Positions 1 to 7,093 of a DNA stretch of 8,412 nt are shown piece after piece; position 1 is the first letter of the stretch; each line of letters begins with the position of its first letter. The stretch is from NCBI GenBank assembly GCA_937895695.1, contig CALBLM010000153.1, forward strand, positions 1-8,412, read 5' to 3'. Both the position numbers and the translations under genes were made by a program. This DNA is from an uncultured Megasphaera sp. GTDB lineage: Bacteria; Bacillota; Negativicutes; Veillonellales; Megasphaeraceae. The notes under the pieces were generated by a model. It ran no database searches. It was not told where the DNA came from and worked only from the letters and a program-made list of their open reading frames with translations.

Positions 1-1006
1 CATTGGCTTCATTCTTGATGCCCTGAATACGCTGACGAAGCAATTCTTCATCAATTAATGCCGCTTCTTTAGCGTATTTATAGTCCGGTTTAAAATACAT
101 AAACAACGTAACAAACGGAGCTTGTCCATTTGTGGTCATTAACGTATTAATCTGATATTGAATGGTTTGAACACCATCTTTTATTTCTTTGCGCGTCCTT
201 TTCCAAGCAATTTCTTCGGCTTTTTTCATATCCGGTTCGATACCGTATACTTCTCGTTGTTCTTCAACAACGGCTTTCATATACCGATCAAAGGATTTCC
301 GCACATACGGGGCCAAAATACGGTCAATGCCATTAATAGACTGGCCACCGTACTGTCCGCTGGCTACTTGCGCGATAATCTGCGTCGTTACCGTGCATGC
401 CACTTGGAACGAATGAGGCGTATCAATTTTTTTGCCGTTGATGACCGTCCCGTTGTCGAGCATATCCTGCAAATTAATCAGGCAGCAGTTAAACATCGGC
501 TGAATAATATAATCCATATCATGAAAATGAATAGCACCGCTGTCATGGGCCTGTACAATATCAGCCGGAATTAATTTACGCCGTGCAATATCTTTAGATA
601 CTTCACCGGCAATCAAATCACGCTGTGTCGATACAACATGGCCATTTTTATTCGAGTTTTCATCTAATACTTCAATATTCGTATTATTTAACAAACCAAA
701 TACATCCGTATCTGTTGTATTGGTTTGGCGTTTAAAAGACTGAATTGCTTTATAATTTTCATAAGCTCGTGCCGTAGCCGGATTATTATACTTTAGCAGA
801 CGGTAATACACCTGGTCTTCAATCGCATAGATTGTCATATCCTTTTGCATGGACGATGCATAGTCTTCAATTTCCTTAGCGATCAAGTCTGCTTGACCAT
901 CTTCATAAATACCACTGCTGCTGTTCATTGCTTTTTCAATGGCTGCTATAATTTTATCACGGTCAAAAGGAACTTTTTGTCCATTGCGTTTGATTACTTC
1001 CAACAT
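1..1006 (-). CDS. nrdD: Anaerobic (class III) ribonucleoside-triphosphate reductase NrdD, N-terminal part
   Basis: The protein reduces ribonucleoside triphosphates to dNTPs with a glycyl radical installed by the radical-SAM activase NrdG, in the cytoplasm and only without oxygen. 335 codons are visible; the frame runs off the left edge, so the C-terminal half (finger-loop radical cysteine, zinc site and glycyl-radical loop) is not seen. Residues about 3-92 form an ATP-cone allosteric domain (starts VIKRNGQKVPFDRDKI). The catalytic barrel follows, with HFHDMDY at 160-166 and FNCCL at 172-176. C175 lines up with the conserved active-site cysteine C175 of E. coli NrdD. QYGGQSINGIDRILAPY at 218-234 and NTLMTTNGQAPF at 287-298 are typical of the family. 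The start at 1006 has the site GGAGG 7 nt upstream. It has its own promoter with a NrdR-type box. nrdG may lie downstream, outside the window. Family identity is near certain. Confidence 0.97.
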   Translation of the reverse strand, partial: MLEVIKRNGQKVPFDRDKIIAAIEKAMNSSSGIYEDGQADLIAKEIEDYASSMQKDMTIYAIEDQVYYRLLKYNNPATARAYENYKAIQSFKRQTNTTDTDVFGLLNNTNIEVLDENSNKNGHVVSTQRDLIAGEVSKDIARRKLIPADIVQAHDSGAIHFHDMDYIIQPMFNCCLINLQDMLDNGTVINGKKIDTPHSFQVACTVTTQIIAQVASGQYGGQSINGIDRILAPYVRKSFDRYMKAVVEEQREVYGIEPDMKKAEEIAWKRTRKEIKDGVQTIQYQINTLMTTNGQAPFVTLFMYFKPDYKYAKEAALIDEELLRQRIQGIKNEAN

Positions 1007-1094
1007 GTTATTACCTCCACCTCATATTGTATATAATCTATATCTATATTTATAATATATACCATATATTCCATTCGTTTTCCCGCGCGAGTAC
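1007..1094 (-). other. AT-rich 5' leader of nrdD
   Basis: This is the inferred untranslated leader of about 88 nt between the likely transcription start (near 1094) and the nrdD ATG. It ends in an extended ribosome binding site, GAGGTGGAGG. Positions 1021-1070 are 86% A+T (7 G/C in 50). They hold a second copy of the 9-mer TAGATATAG (1038-1046) that also forms the core of the NrdR-type box upstream. A weak 7-bp GTATATA/TATATAC pairing is possible. I recognise no known riboswitch fold. Confidence 0.45.
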
Positions 1095-1100
1095 TTACCA

Positions 1101-1129
1101 ATGATACTATATCTAGTATAGTATGTCAA
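1101..1129 (-). promoter_or_regulatory. Sigma-A-type promoter of nrdD
   Basis: Read on the minus strand, a perfect -35 hexamer TTGACA (1129-1124) is followed by a 17-nt spacer and the -10 hexamer TATCAT (1106-1101), which matches TATAAT at 5 of 6 positions. Transcription should start near 1094, about 88 nt before the nrdD ATG. It lies downstream of the tcdA terminator, so nrdD appears to be an independent unit. Confidence 0.85.
1104..1119. promoter_or_regulatory. NrdR-type box overlapping the nrdD -10 region
   Basis: The plus strand reads ATACTATATCTAGTAT. Against the NrdR box consensus as I recall it (ACACWATATATWGTGT) it matches 13 of 16 positions, and it is a near-perfect inverted repeat. 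It fills most of the spacer between -35 and -10 and covers half of the -10 hexamer, where a bound repressor would block RNA polymerase. NrdR is the ATP/dATP-sensing repressor of ribonucleotide reductase genes. The nrdR gene itself is not in the window. NrdR usually binds paired boxes; no convincing second box was found at about 31 bp on either side. Confidence 0.7.
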
Positions 1130-1186
1130 TGGTTATCTACTCTATAAAGGTGTTATCAACTATTATCAAAAACACGTCAAACCGTC

Positions 1187-1215
1187 AAAAAAGCTGCAGT
1201 TTGGAGACTGCAGCT
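1187..1215 (-). terminator. Intrinsic terminator after tcdA
   Basis: On the minus strand a perfect 9-bp stem AGCTGCAGT/ACTGCAGCT (1215-1207 with 1200-1192) closes a 6-nt loop and runs directly into a six-T tract (1192-1187). It starts 27 nt after the tcdA stop and ends the three-gene unit before the nrdD promoter. Confidence 0.9.
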
Positions 1216-1242
1216 CCTGTGTATAACTCGACTAAAATTTTT

Positions 1243-1953
1243 TTAATCAATATGAAGCAAATCACGAATGACCGCTCCGGCTAAAATCATACCGGCTGCC
1301 GACGGAACAAAAGCAATACTTCCCGGGCTAGGACGAAATTCTGCCGATTCTGTCTGAACAGGATGGGGCTGTTCTTTGGAATATACGACTTTTACGCGGC
1401 GAATATGCCGTTTTTTCAATTCTTTGCGAAGTATTTTCGCAATAGGATCGACAGATGTTTTTTCAATATAGGCTACTTCAAATTGTTCCGGATGCAGTTT
1501 ATTTCCTGCGCCCATGGAAGATATAACCGGTATTCCCGACCGATATGCTTCTTCAATAATACCTATCTTCGCACTGGTCGTGTCAATCGCATCGACAACG
1601 TAATCTGCGCCAGACTGAGATATAAAATCTTTCTGTTCGCCTGGAAGATAAAACATATCATATGTGTCAATTCGGATATCCGAATTAATGGTCAACAATC
1701 GTTCCTTCATTACGTCTACTTTTTTTCTGCCAATCGTCTCCGTCGTCGCACCTAACTGCCGATTTAGATTCGATGGATCAAATACATCGGCATCTACGAG
1801 AATTAAATGACCAATTCCAGCCCGGCCAAATGCTTCTACTGCAAAAGAACCGACGCCGCCTACACCAAAAATGAGGATTGTCTTATTTGCTAGAGCAGCC
1901 ACGTTTTCCTTACCAATCAAACGGGCTGTCCGTTGTGTATATTCTGTTTTCAT
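1243..1953 (-). CDS. tcdA: tRNA threonylcarbamoyladenosine dehydratase TcdA (ThiF/E1-like)
   Basis: TcdA uses ATP to cyclise t6A37 of ANN-decoding tRNAs into the hydantoin form ct6A, which improves decoding. The 236-residue protein is an E1/ThiF-like Rossmann enzyme. It has the nucleotide-binding loop GVGGVGS at 30-36, the acidic residue of VDAD at 53-56 for the ribose, the NLNRQ motif at 62-66, and DAID at 121-124. The order and the C-terminal part (a VVYSKE segment at 189-194, then PGSIAFVPS) fit the YgdL/CsdL/YrvM branch rather than ThiF or MoeB, which carry a C-terminal zinc-binding Cys pair that is absent here. It is somewhat shorter than E. coli TcdA (about 268). The start has GGAG 9 nt upstream, inside the end of the preceding gene, and only 3 nt separate the two. 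It is the last gene of its operon, followed by a terminator. Confidence 0.93.
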   Translation of the reverse strand: MKTEYTQRTARLIGKENVAALANKTILIFGVGGVGSFAVEAFGRAGIGHLILVDADVFDPSNLNRQLGATTETIGRKKVDVMKERLLTINSDIRIDTYDMFYLPGEQKDFISQSGADYVVDAIDTTSAKIGIIEEAYRSGIPVISSMGAGNKLHPEQFEVAYIEKTSVDPIAKILRKELKKRHIRRVKVVYSKEQPHPVQTESAEFRPSPGSIAFVPSAAGMILAGAVIRDLLHID

Positions 1954-1956
1954 GTT

Positions 1957-2319
1957 CTATTTCTCCGGAATAATTTCTAACCAATATCCATCCGGATCGA
2001 CAATAAAATAAATCCCCATATCCGGATTTTCATATACGACGCATCCCATCGCTTTATGTTTCGCTAACGCAGCCTGCATATCTTGAACGGCAAAAGCTGT
2101 GTGAAATTCATTTTCTCCCAAATTATACGGTTCTTTTCTATCTTTAAGCCACGTTAATTCTAAGCAAAAGTCAGAAACACCGTCTCCTAAATAAACAATC
2201 GTAAAATCCGTTTTTTCAATACGGCGTATTTCCGAAAGTCCCAACGCTTCCTGGTAAAAGGCCATACTGCGTTTTAAATCTAATACATTAAAATTGGTAT
2301 GCTTAAATGTAAATTGCAT
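1957..2319 (-). CDS. Glyoxalase I-like VOC-family metalloenzyme
   Basis: The 120-residue protein is a single VOC (vicinal oxygen chelate) unit of two beta-alpha-beta-beta-beta halves, very like lactoylglutathione lyase (GloA), which converts the methylglyoxal-thiol hemithioacetal to a lactoyl thioester. All four metal-ligand positions of E. coli GlxI are present: H7 (in FKHTNF), E54 (in CLELTW), H73 (in EFHTAF) and E115 (in GYWLEII), with the typical DPDGYWLE ending. It is shorter than E. coli GlxI (135): the loop before the last strand and the C-terminus are trimmed. The thiol substrate is unknown, since many anaerobes lack glutathione; another VOC activity (epimerase, lyase) is possible. 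AGGAGG stands 8 nt before the ATG. It lies 12 nt after the YbaK-like gene and 3 nt before tcdA, so it is surely co-transcribed. Confidence 0.85.
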   Translation of the reverse strand: MQFTFKHTNFNVLDLKRSMAFYQEALGLSEIRRIEKTDFTIVYLGDGVSDFCLELTWLKDRKEPYNLGENEFHTAFAVQDMQAALAKHKAMGCVVYENPDMGIYFIVDPDGYWLEIIPEK

Positions 2320-2331
2320 ATACTTCCCCTC

Positions 2332-2811
2332 CTATACGTCTTCTTGCCAACCTTTGGATACATCAACCCATTCTTTGGCATGGGAATAGGTTTCTAATTC
2401 CGGCAATGTCAATTCGATAGCACTGTTTGCACTGCCACATGCCGGAAAAACAGTTTGAAATCGTTTGAGTGATTCATCTAAATAAACGTCTACCCCCGGA
2501 TTAACAGCAAATGGGCAAACACCTCCGACAGGATGTCCTATCAGACGTTCTACATCATCATGCTTAATCATCGTTGCTTTTTTATGAAAGCGCATTTTAA
2601 ACTTATGATTATCCACACGGGCATCACCGGCAAAAATAACCAAAATCGGCTGTTCATCAATCAGAAACGACATTGATTTGGCGATTCGTTTGCCCTCTGT
2701 ATGAAGAGCTGCCGCAGCTTCTGCGACAGTTGCACTAGACTGGCTGAGTTCCTGTACTCTATCTTCCATCCCCCACTGGGCAAAATAGGTTCTTACTTTT
2801 TGAATCGACAT
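2332..2811 (-). CDS. YbaK/EbsC-family aminoacyl-tRNA deacylase (trans-editing)
   Basis: Members of this INS/YbaK superfamily hydrolyse mischarged tRNAs in trans, for example Cys- or Ala-tRNA(Pro) left by prolyl-tRNA synthetase. With the start used here the protein has 159 residues, close to B. subtilis YwhH-type members. Visible landmarks are the helix RVQELSQSSATVAEAAAAL (18-36), the conserved lysine K45 in RIAKSMSF, the strand PILVIFAGDARVD (55-67), and the pocket motif GHPVGGVCPF at 92-101. The exact mischarged amino acid cannot be read from the sequence. A longer frame begins at 2832, but the ATG at 2811 is preferred: GGAGG lies 10 nt before it, and the likely promoter would leave only about 15 nt ahead of the upstream ATG. 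It is the first gene of the operon with the glyoxalase-like gene and tcdA. Confidence 0.88.
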   Translation of the reverse strand: MSIQKVRTYFAQWGMEDRVQELSQSSATVAEAAAALHTEGKRIAKSMSFLIDEQPILVIFAGDARVDNHKFKMRFHKKATMIKHDDVERLIGHPVGGVCPFAVNPGVDVYLDESLKRFQTVFPACGSANSAIELTLPELETYSHAKEWVDVSKGWQEDV

Positions 2812-2821
2812 GACTGCGTTC

Positions 2822-2826
2822 CCTCC
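2822..2826 (-). promoter_or_regulatory. Ribosome binding site deciding the YbaK-like start
   Basis: GGAGG on the minus strand, 10 nt before the ATG at 2811. It falls inside the longer frame that begins at 2832, whose own ATG has no good site at a proper distance. This supports the shorter protein. Confidence 0.75.
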
Positions 2827-2853
2827 ATCCATGTTGCGTATTCATTCTGTCCT

Positions 2854-2882
2854 ATTATATGCCCTTTTAAGAAATGGTTCAA
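2854..2882 (-). promoter_or_regulatory. Promoter of the YbaK-like / glyoxalase / tcdA operon
   Basis: On the minus strand, -35 TTGAAC (2882-2877, 4 of 6 against TTGACA), a 17-nt spacer, then a perfect -10 TATAAT (2859-2854). The transcript would start near 2847, 36 nt before the ATG at 2811. The promoter begins just after the sbcC stop (2897). No terminator is visible between them, so readthrough from sbcC may add to expression. Confidence 0.75.
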
Positions 2883-2896
2883 ATAACTTTTACGAA

Positions 2897-5800
2897 TCAT
2901 AATAATTCGAAGTTTGCCGTACTGCCGCGATCTGTTTTATGAATCGCTAATCTCGTATCGATGCGTTCGCGCAACTCCGGCACATGCGAAATAATTCCTA
3001 CCAGCCGTCCTCCTGCCCGCAAATTCAATAATGCTTTTAACGCAAAATCAAGCGTTTCGCTATCCAGTGTACCAAACCCTTCGTCAATAAAAATTGTATC
3101 CAAATGAATGCCGCCGGAATAGGTTTGTACCACATCGGCCAATCCTAATGCCAGTGACAAAGACGCAAGAAAGGTTTCGCCGCCGGACAACGTATTGGCC
3201 GGACGGGCATATCCAGTAAAATTGTCAAACACTTCGATATCCAAGCCGATTTGCTTAACACGCTTGTCATCCCACGTTTTAGAACGCTGTAATGCATACC
3301 GCTGTCGGCTCATGCTGCTTAGGCGGATATTCGCAGCTGTCAAAACTTCATCCAACAATGCACCTAGCACATATCGTTCAAAATTAACGCCTGTCTGTTT
3401 GCCGGCAATCAGTTCATATACGGCACCTACGGTCTTATATTGCTCTGTTAACGTTTCTTGCTCTTTCTGCCAAGCCGTAAGCTGCTGTTGAACGGCTATC
3501 ATCTGCTCGATTTTGGCACGCTGTCGGGCTCCTTCTTCTGCCAGTTGTCGGCATTTGTCATTTTTTTGTTTCAGCATACGCATATACTGTTCCAATTCAG
3601 GTTCCGGTTGGTTGCCAATTGCAGCTTCTTCCTGGGCAATCTGTCCTTGAATTTGCTGTACTTTTTTATCGTATTCAGCAATTTCCTGCTCCTCTTTCGG
3701 CAGCATCTCCACTTCACGCTGCAAACGTTGGCAAGCGTCTACACTTTCAAATCCAGCTTCTAGTACGCGCTGTTTCAGCAATGTCGCAGCCTGTTTATAC
3801 TGTTTTCGCAATGCCTGTACTTGCTGCTGTAAAGACGCATGTTGTTCTTGACATTGCGTTAATTTTTTTGCAGCTTCTATGATTGCCTGCGTACTGTCTT
3901 GTACTTTTTTTTCATACGCTGCCACGTTATCTGTCAAAACAGCAATTCTTGCACGCAAAGTCTTCTCTTGGCGATATGATACGGGTATATCTGATTCTGC
4001 CTTTTGTTTACCTTCCGCAATGCGGACAGCCTGCATCTTGACCGTTTCCAGCTGGTGTCGTATGGTTTCTTCTTTCGTCTGCAGCTCTTTTTGCTGCATT
4101 TCCCACGCTGTCATTTGCTGCTGCAGTGCCGTTGCTTCGTTGACTTGCTTTTCTAATACATATTGCACTGTATTTGCTTTCTCATAACGTTGCTTCCATA
4201 TATCACTGGTTCCTTCAAAGGGATATTGTTGTCGTAATGTCTCATACTGCAATGTACCTGCTTGATACGCTGTTTCTTGCTGTTTAGTACATAAAGCCGC
4301 TTTCTGCCGTTCTTTTTCTTTGGCATCGGCTTCTTGTTTTCGCTGGTCTACATCTTCCTTCTTTGGCATATTCTCAACCTGTACTGCCGGATGGGGATGA
4401 TGAATCGCACCACAAACCGGACAGGGGCATCCTTCTTGCAAGTCTGCCGCTAAACTAGAAGCTTGACCTTGTAAAAATAAAGTCTGTACCGCTTCATAAT
4501 TCATACGACTGTCTGTAGCTGCAACGGTTGCCATGGTTTCCCGTTGCTTGGCATCATCCCAACGCTTTTGCTGCATTGCCAACTCTTTGCTTGCCGCCTC
4601 TATACGCAATTCCTGCTGCCAACGGTCATGAATATCTTTTACATTGTTTTTAGCTTTTTCCCAATCAGCAATCCACGTCGGCTGCTGACGCAACATTTTG
4701 CGTCCTTGCTCTATCTGCTGTTGCAGTGTAGCTAGTTCTGTTTGTATCTGCTGCCAACGATCAGCTACTTGTTGGACCCGTTGGGTTGTTTCTCGCTCCT
4801 CTTCACAAAGAGCTGCATAGGCAGTTACTTTCTCAGTTAATCCCTGCAGCCGAATACATTCTTCTTTTTCTTGCTGCCGTTGCGGTTTTTGTTCTTGCAA
4901 CACTTTATCTTGTTTCTGTACCCATTCATAGGAAACTGTGGCTTTTTGAACCAAAGCAGCAATAGCCTCTGCTTCTTTCCCTTTTACCCTTCCTTGTGCC
5001 AAAATATCATCTAATTGACGGCTCGGTTCGGCTAGTACTTGCGCTTTGCGCAACTGTTCTACATGTACTCGTTTGGCATCATACTGTCCCTGCTGCTTGG
5101 CTAACTGCATGGCTTCCTGTCGTTTTGCTTTAACCGTCTGCCAGTGACTATGCAATACTTGCATCGTCTGTACCGTTTTTTGATAGGCATCCCTATCCTC
5201 TCGTGCCTGCTGTAATTGCTGCATTTGTATATCTTGTACATGCTGCATTTCATGGCATTTTTCCTGCAGTTCCTCTATCGATGTGATTTCTAGCTGTTGC
5301 AGTGTTTGCTGTGTTCGGTCTGCAAGCAGGCTGTAGGACTTGGCAATTTCCGTATACTTTTCCTTAGCCAGTTCCTGCAATATCGCATATCGCTGTGTGT
5401 GAAATAAGGTCTGCATAATTTGTTGTCGTTCACTGGAATTAGCCAGCAAGAGTTTGCGAAAATCTCCTTGTGGCAGTAATACAACTTGGCGAAACTGTTC
5501 TGATTTAAATCCTAACAATGTTTCTACTTCAGCCGTCACATTTTTGGTTGCCATGACCTGGGTCGTTACCCCATCAGGTTGACACGCATATAAAGAGGCC
5601 GTAGCAGATGCATGCTTTAAGCCATTGCCTCGTTTTTTGGCAATCTCCTGTTCCGGCTGCCGTTCTACACGATAATACTTCGTACCTATGGAGAAAATAA
5701 AACAAACCGACGTTGGCTCTTGAGGAGAAGCATATTCACTGCGCATGTGTGCGCCAGACCGTCTGCTGCCGCTGGTATCCCCATATAAGGCATAACAAAT

Positions 5801-5941
5801 AGCATCTAATACGGTCGTTTTTCCCGCGCCAGTCGGGCCATATATCAAAAACAAATTCCTTGTTTCTAATGTTCTAAAATCAATCACTTGCTTACCTGCA
5901 TACGGGCCAAAGGCATGCATTTCTAAATAAATGGGTTTCAT
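2897..5941 (-). CDS. sbcC: Exonuclease subunit SbcC (SMC/Rad50-like ATPase)
   Basis: SbcC is the ATPase and DNA tether of the SbcCD (Mre11-Rad50-like) nuclease, which opens hairpins and trims protein-blocked double-strand ends. The 1014-residue protein (E. coli 1048) has the N-terminal half-ATPase with Walker A GPTGAGKT at 35-42 and a Q-loop (LLPQGDF, Q158). A long Gln-rich coiled coil from about 185 to 495 leads to the zinc hook CPVC at 507-510, almost exactly mid-protein, with one more Cys at 505 and a His/Pro run behind it. The coil returns (about 520-840) to the C-terminal lobe, with signature LSGGETF (SGGE 919-922) and Walker B IFIDEGF (D953, E954). The ATG at 5941 overlaps the sbcD stop as ATGA and has GGGAG 10 nt upstream. 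The frame is open 13 codons further (5980), but that extension lies inside sbcD and precedes the conserved MKPIYLEMHAFGPY opening, so it is not used. Confidence 0.96.
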   Translation of the reverse strand: MKPIYLEMHAFGPYAGKQVIDFRTLETRNLFLIYGPTGAGKTTVLDAICYALYGDTSGSRRSGAHMRSEYASPQEPTSVCFIFSIGTKYYRVERQPEQEIAKKRGNGLKHASATASLYACQPDGVTTQVMATKNVTAEVETLLGFKSEQFRQVVLLPQGDFRKLLLANSSERQQIMQTLFHTQRYAILQELAKEKYTEIAKSYSLLADRTQQTLQQLEITSIEELQEKCHEMQHVQDIQMQQLQQAREDRDAYQKTVQTMQVLHSHWQTVKAKRQEAMQLAKQQGQYDAKRVHVEQLRKAQVLAEPSRQLDDILAQGRVKGKEAEAIAALVQKATVSYEWVQKQDKVLQEQKPQRQQEKEECIRLQGLTEKVTAYAALCEEERETTQRVQQVADRWQQIQTELATLQQQIEQGRKMLRQQPTWIADWEKAKNNVKDIHDRWQQELRIEAASKELAMQQKRWDDAKQRETMATVAATDSRMNYEAVQTLFLQGQASSLAADLQEGCPCPVCGAIHHPHPAVQVENMPKKEDVDQRKQEADAKEKERQKAALCTKQQETAYQAGTLQYETLRQQYPFEGTSDIWKQRYEKANTVQYVLEKQVNEATALQQQMTAWEMQQKELQTKEETIRHQLETVKMQAVRIAEGKQKAESDIPVSYRQEKTLRARIAVLTDNVAAYEKKVQDSTQAIIEAAKKLTQCQEQHASLQQQVQALRKQYKQAATLLKQRVLEAGFESVDACQRLQREVEMLPKEEQEIAEYDKKVQQIQGQIAQEEAAIGNQPEPELEQYMRMLKQKNDKCRQLAEEGARQRAKIEQMIAVQQQLTAWQKEQETLTEQYKTVGAVYELIAGKQTGVNFERYVLGALLDEVLTAANIRLSSMSRQRYALQRSKTWDDKRVKQIGLDIEVFDNFTGYARPANTLSGGETFLASLSLALGLADVVQTYSGGIHLDTIFIDEGFGTLDSETLDFALKALLNLRAGGRLVGIISHVPELRERIDTRLAIHKTDRGSTANFELL

Positions 5942-7086
5942 AACAAGCTGTCTCCCTCCCGCTGACGCAGCGTATTCCATAACTCATCCATATATTGCTG
6001 TTCCTTAGCATTCAATGGCCGGTCACCTTGCATCGCTTTTGCAAAGCTTTTAAACAACTGTGATTCTGTTGTCTGTTTCCAGCGAAATGACCGCTCAGCA
6101 TCTGCGGTATATTGTCGATTCGGTGTTTCCAGTGCCATTGCCCGCGGATATTTTTGTCGCAGTTTTGCCATGCCGTCGAGAATCGGTTCTGTATCTGCCA
6201 ATCTAACTAATACATAATCATCCTTGCCCTCCGAAGATGTATCCTCCATAATATCCGCAAACAGTCCTTCTATAATACGTACATCGTGACGCGGTACAAA
6301 GGGAATGAACGTCGTATCCACCTTGCCGTTTCCATCGATATCAACAAGAACTGCCCCCTTTTTTTGCCGAGCTTCACCAAAGGAATATTTCAACAAACTG
6401 CCGGCATATCGTACATTAGGATTTCCTGCTTGTTGTGGCCCATGAAGATGTCCCAAAGCTGTATACGTATAATCGGCAAAGATATCGGCACTCACAGCAT
6501 CACTGCCGCCAATAGACAAGGGGCGTTCCGAATCACTAGCTAAACTTCCTGTCACAAACGTATGGGCCAAACAAACTTTACGCGCCACCGTTGTATTTCC
6601 CTGTACGGCCAGCATCGCTTGCAAGGCATCTTCATACGTATGAATCGTATCATCTTTTACATAATGCCGTACGACAGCCGGTTCTGCAAAGGGAACTGCC
6701 GCAAAGGCAATGGGACCATACGCATCTTCCAATACAATCGGGCCATTGGCTTTTTCCAATTCTCCAGTAATAAATAATCCTTGTTTCGCCAACAACGTAC
6801 TGCCAAAAGACAAGCGAGAAGCACTATCATGGTTGCCGCTGATAACTAAAAAAGGAATTCCTAATTCTGCCGTTACTTTCGTCGCAATTTCATCAAACAG
6901 CTCCACGGCTCCTGTCGGTGGCAGACTGCGGTCATATACATCTCCCGATAAAAGGACCGCATCCACATGTTCTTCACGTAACAGCGGTAAAAATTGCGTT
7001 GTCAACACATAAGCCTGCTCCTCTGTAAGATAGTCTCCATAAAACATTTTTCCCAAATGCCAATCTGCTGTATGTAAAATTCGCAC
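5938..7086 (-). CDS. sbcD: Exonuclease subunit SbcD (Mre11-like nuclease)
   Basis: SbcD is the manganese-dependent nuclease of SbcCD, with 3'-5' exonuclease and endonuclease action on double-strand ends and hairpins. The calcineurin-like phosphoesterase core is complete. With the GTG start the protein has 382 residues, and the metal and active-site motifs are D8-x-H10 (HTADWHLGK), D49 (SGDVYDR), N85-H86-D87 (SGNHDS), H175 (LAHTF), and H213-x-H215 (GHLHG). The C-terminal part, from about 270, is the SbcD capping/SbcC-binding region. The frame starts with ATG at 7092, but AAAGGAG leaves only 1 nt before that ATG and 7 nt before the GTG at 7086. The GTG start also yields MRILHTADWHLGK, the usual SbcD opening. 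It follows nfo by 43 nt and overlaps sbcC by 4 nt (translational coupling). Confidence 0.95.
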   Translation of the reverse strand: MRILHTADWHLGKMFYGDYLTEEQAYVLTTQFLPLLREEHVDAVLLSGDVYDRSLPPTGAVELFDEIATKVTAELGIPFLVISGNHDSASRLSFGSTLLAKQGLFITGELEKANGPIVLEDAYGPIAFAAVPFAEPAVVRHYVKDDTIHTYEDALQAMLAVQGNTTVARKVCLAHTFVTGSLASDSERPLSIGGSDAVSADIFADYTYTALGHLHGPQQAGNPNVRYAGSLLKYSFGEARQKKGAVLVDIDGNGKVDTTFIPFVPRHDVRIIEGLFADIMEDTSSEGKDDYVLVRLADTEPILDGMAKLRQKYPRAMALETPNRQYTADAERSFRWKQTTESQLFKSFAKAMQGDRPLNAKEQQYMDELWNTLRQREGDSLL

Positions 7087-7093
7087 GACCATT

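Noticed and set aside
158..574. Plus-strand open frame of 138 codons over nrdD
   Set aside because: It lies antisense to a clearly recognisable, uninterrupted nrdD frame, its translation resembles no family I know, and no ribosome binding site supports it.
1007..1094. Possible riboswitch or structured leader for nrdD
   Set aside because: Only a weak AT-only 7-bp pairing is possible, and no conserved riboswitch core or alternate terminator is seen.
1363..1755. Plus-strand open frame of 130 codons over tcdA
   Set aside because: It is antisense to tcdA, is rich in Phe, Tyr, Arg and Asn as expected for a reverse-frame shadow, and has no recognisable domain.
3195..4735. Several plus-strand open frames over sbcC
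   Set aside because: Their Leu/Cys/Ser/Phe-rich character comes from reading Gln- and Glu-rich coiled-coil codons backwards; none has a domain or a start signal.
3450..5340. Apparent CTG/TTG-rich repetitiveness in sbcC suggesting a repeat array
   Set aside because: It follows from frequent Gln codons in the coiled coil; there is no fixed period or unit at the DNA level.
5290..5484. Minus-strand 64-codon frame inside sbcC
   Set aside because: It is an out-of-phase frame within the sbcC coding sequence with no ribosome binding site or family match.
5942..5980. N-terminal extension of sbcC by 13 codons
   Set aside because: It overlaps the sbcD end in another frame. The ATG at 5941 gives the usual SbcC opening and an ATGA coupling with a suitable ribosome binding site.
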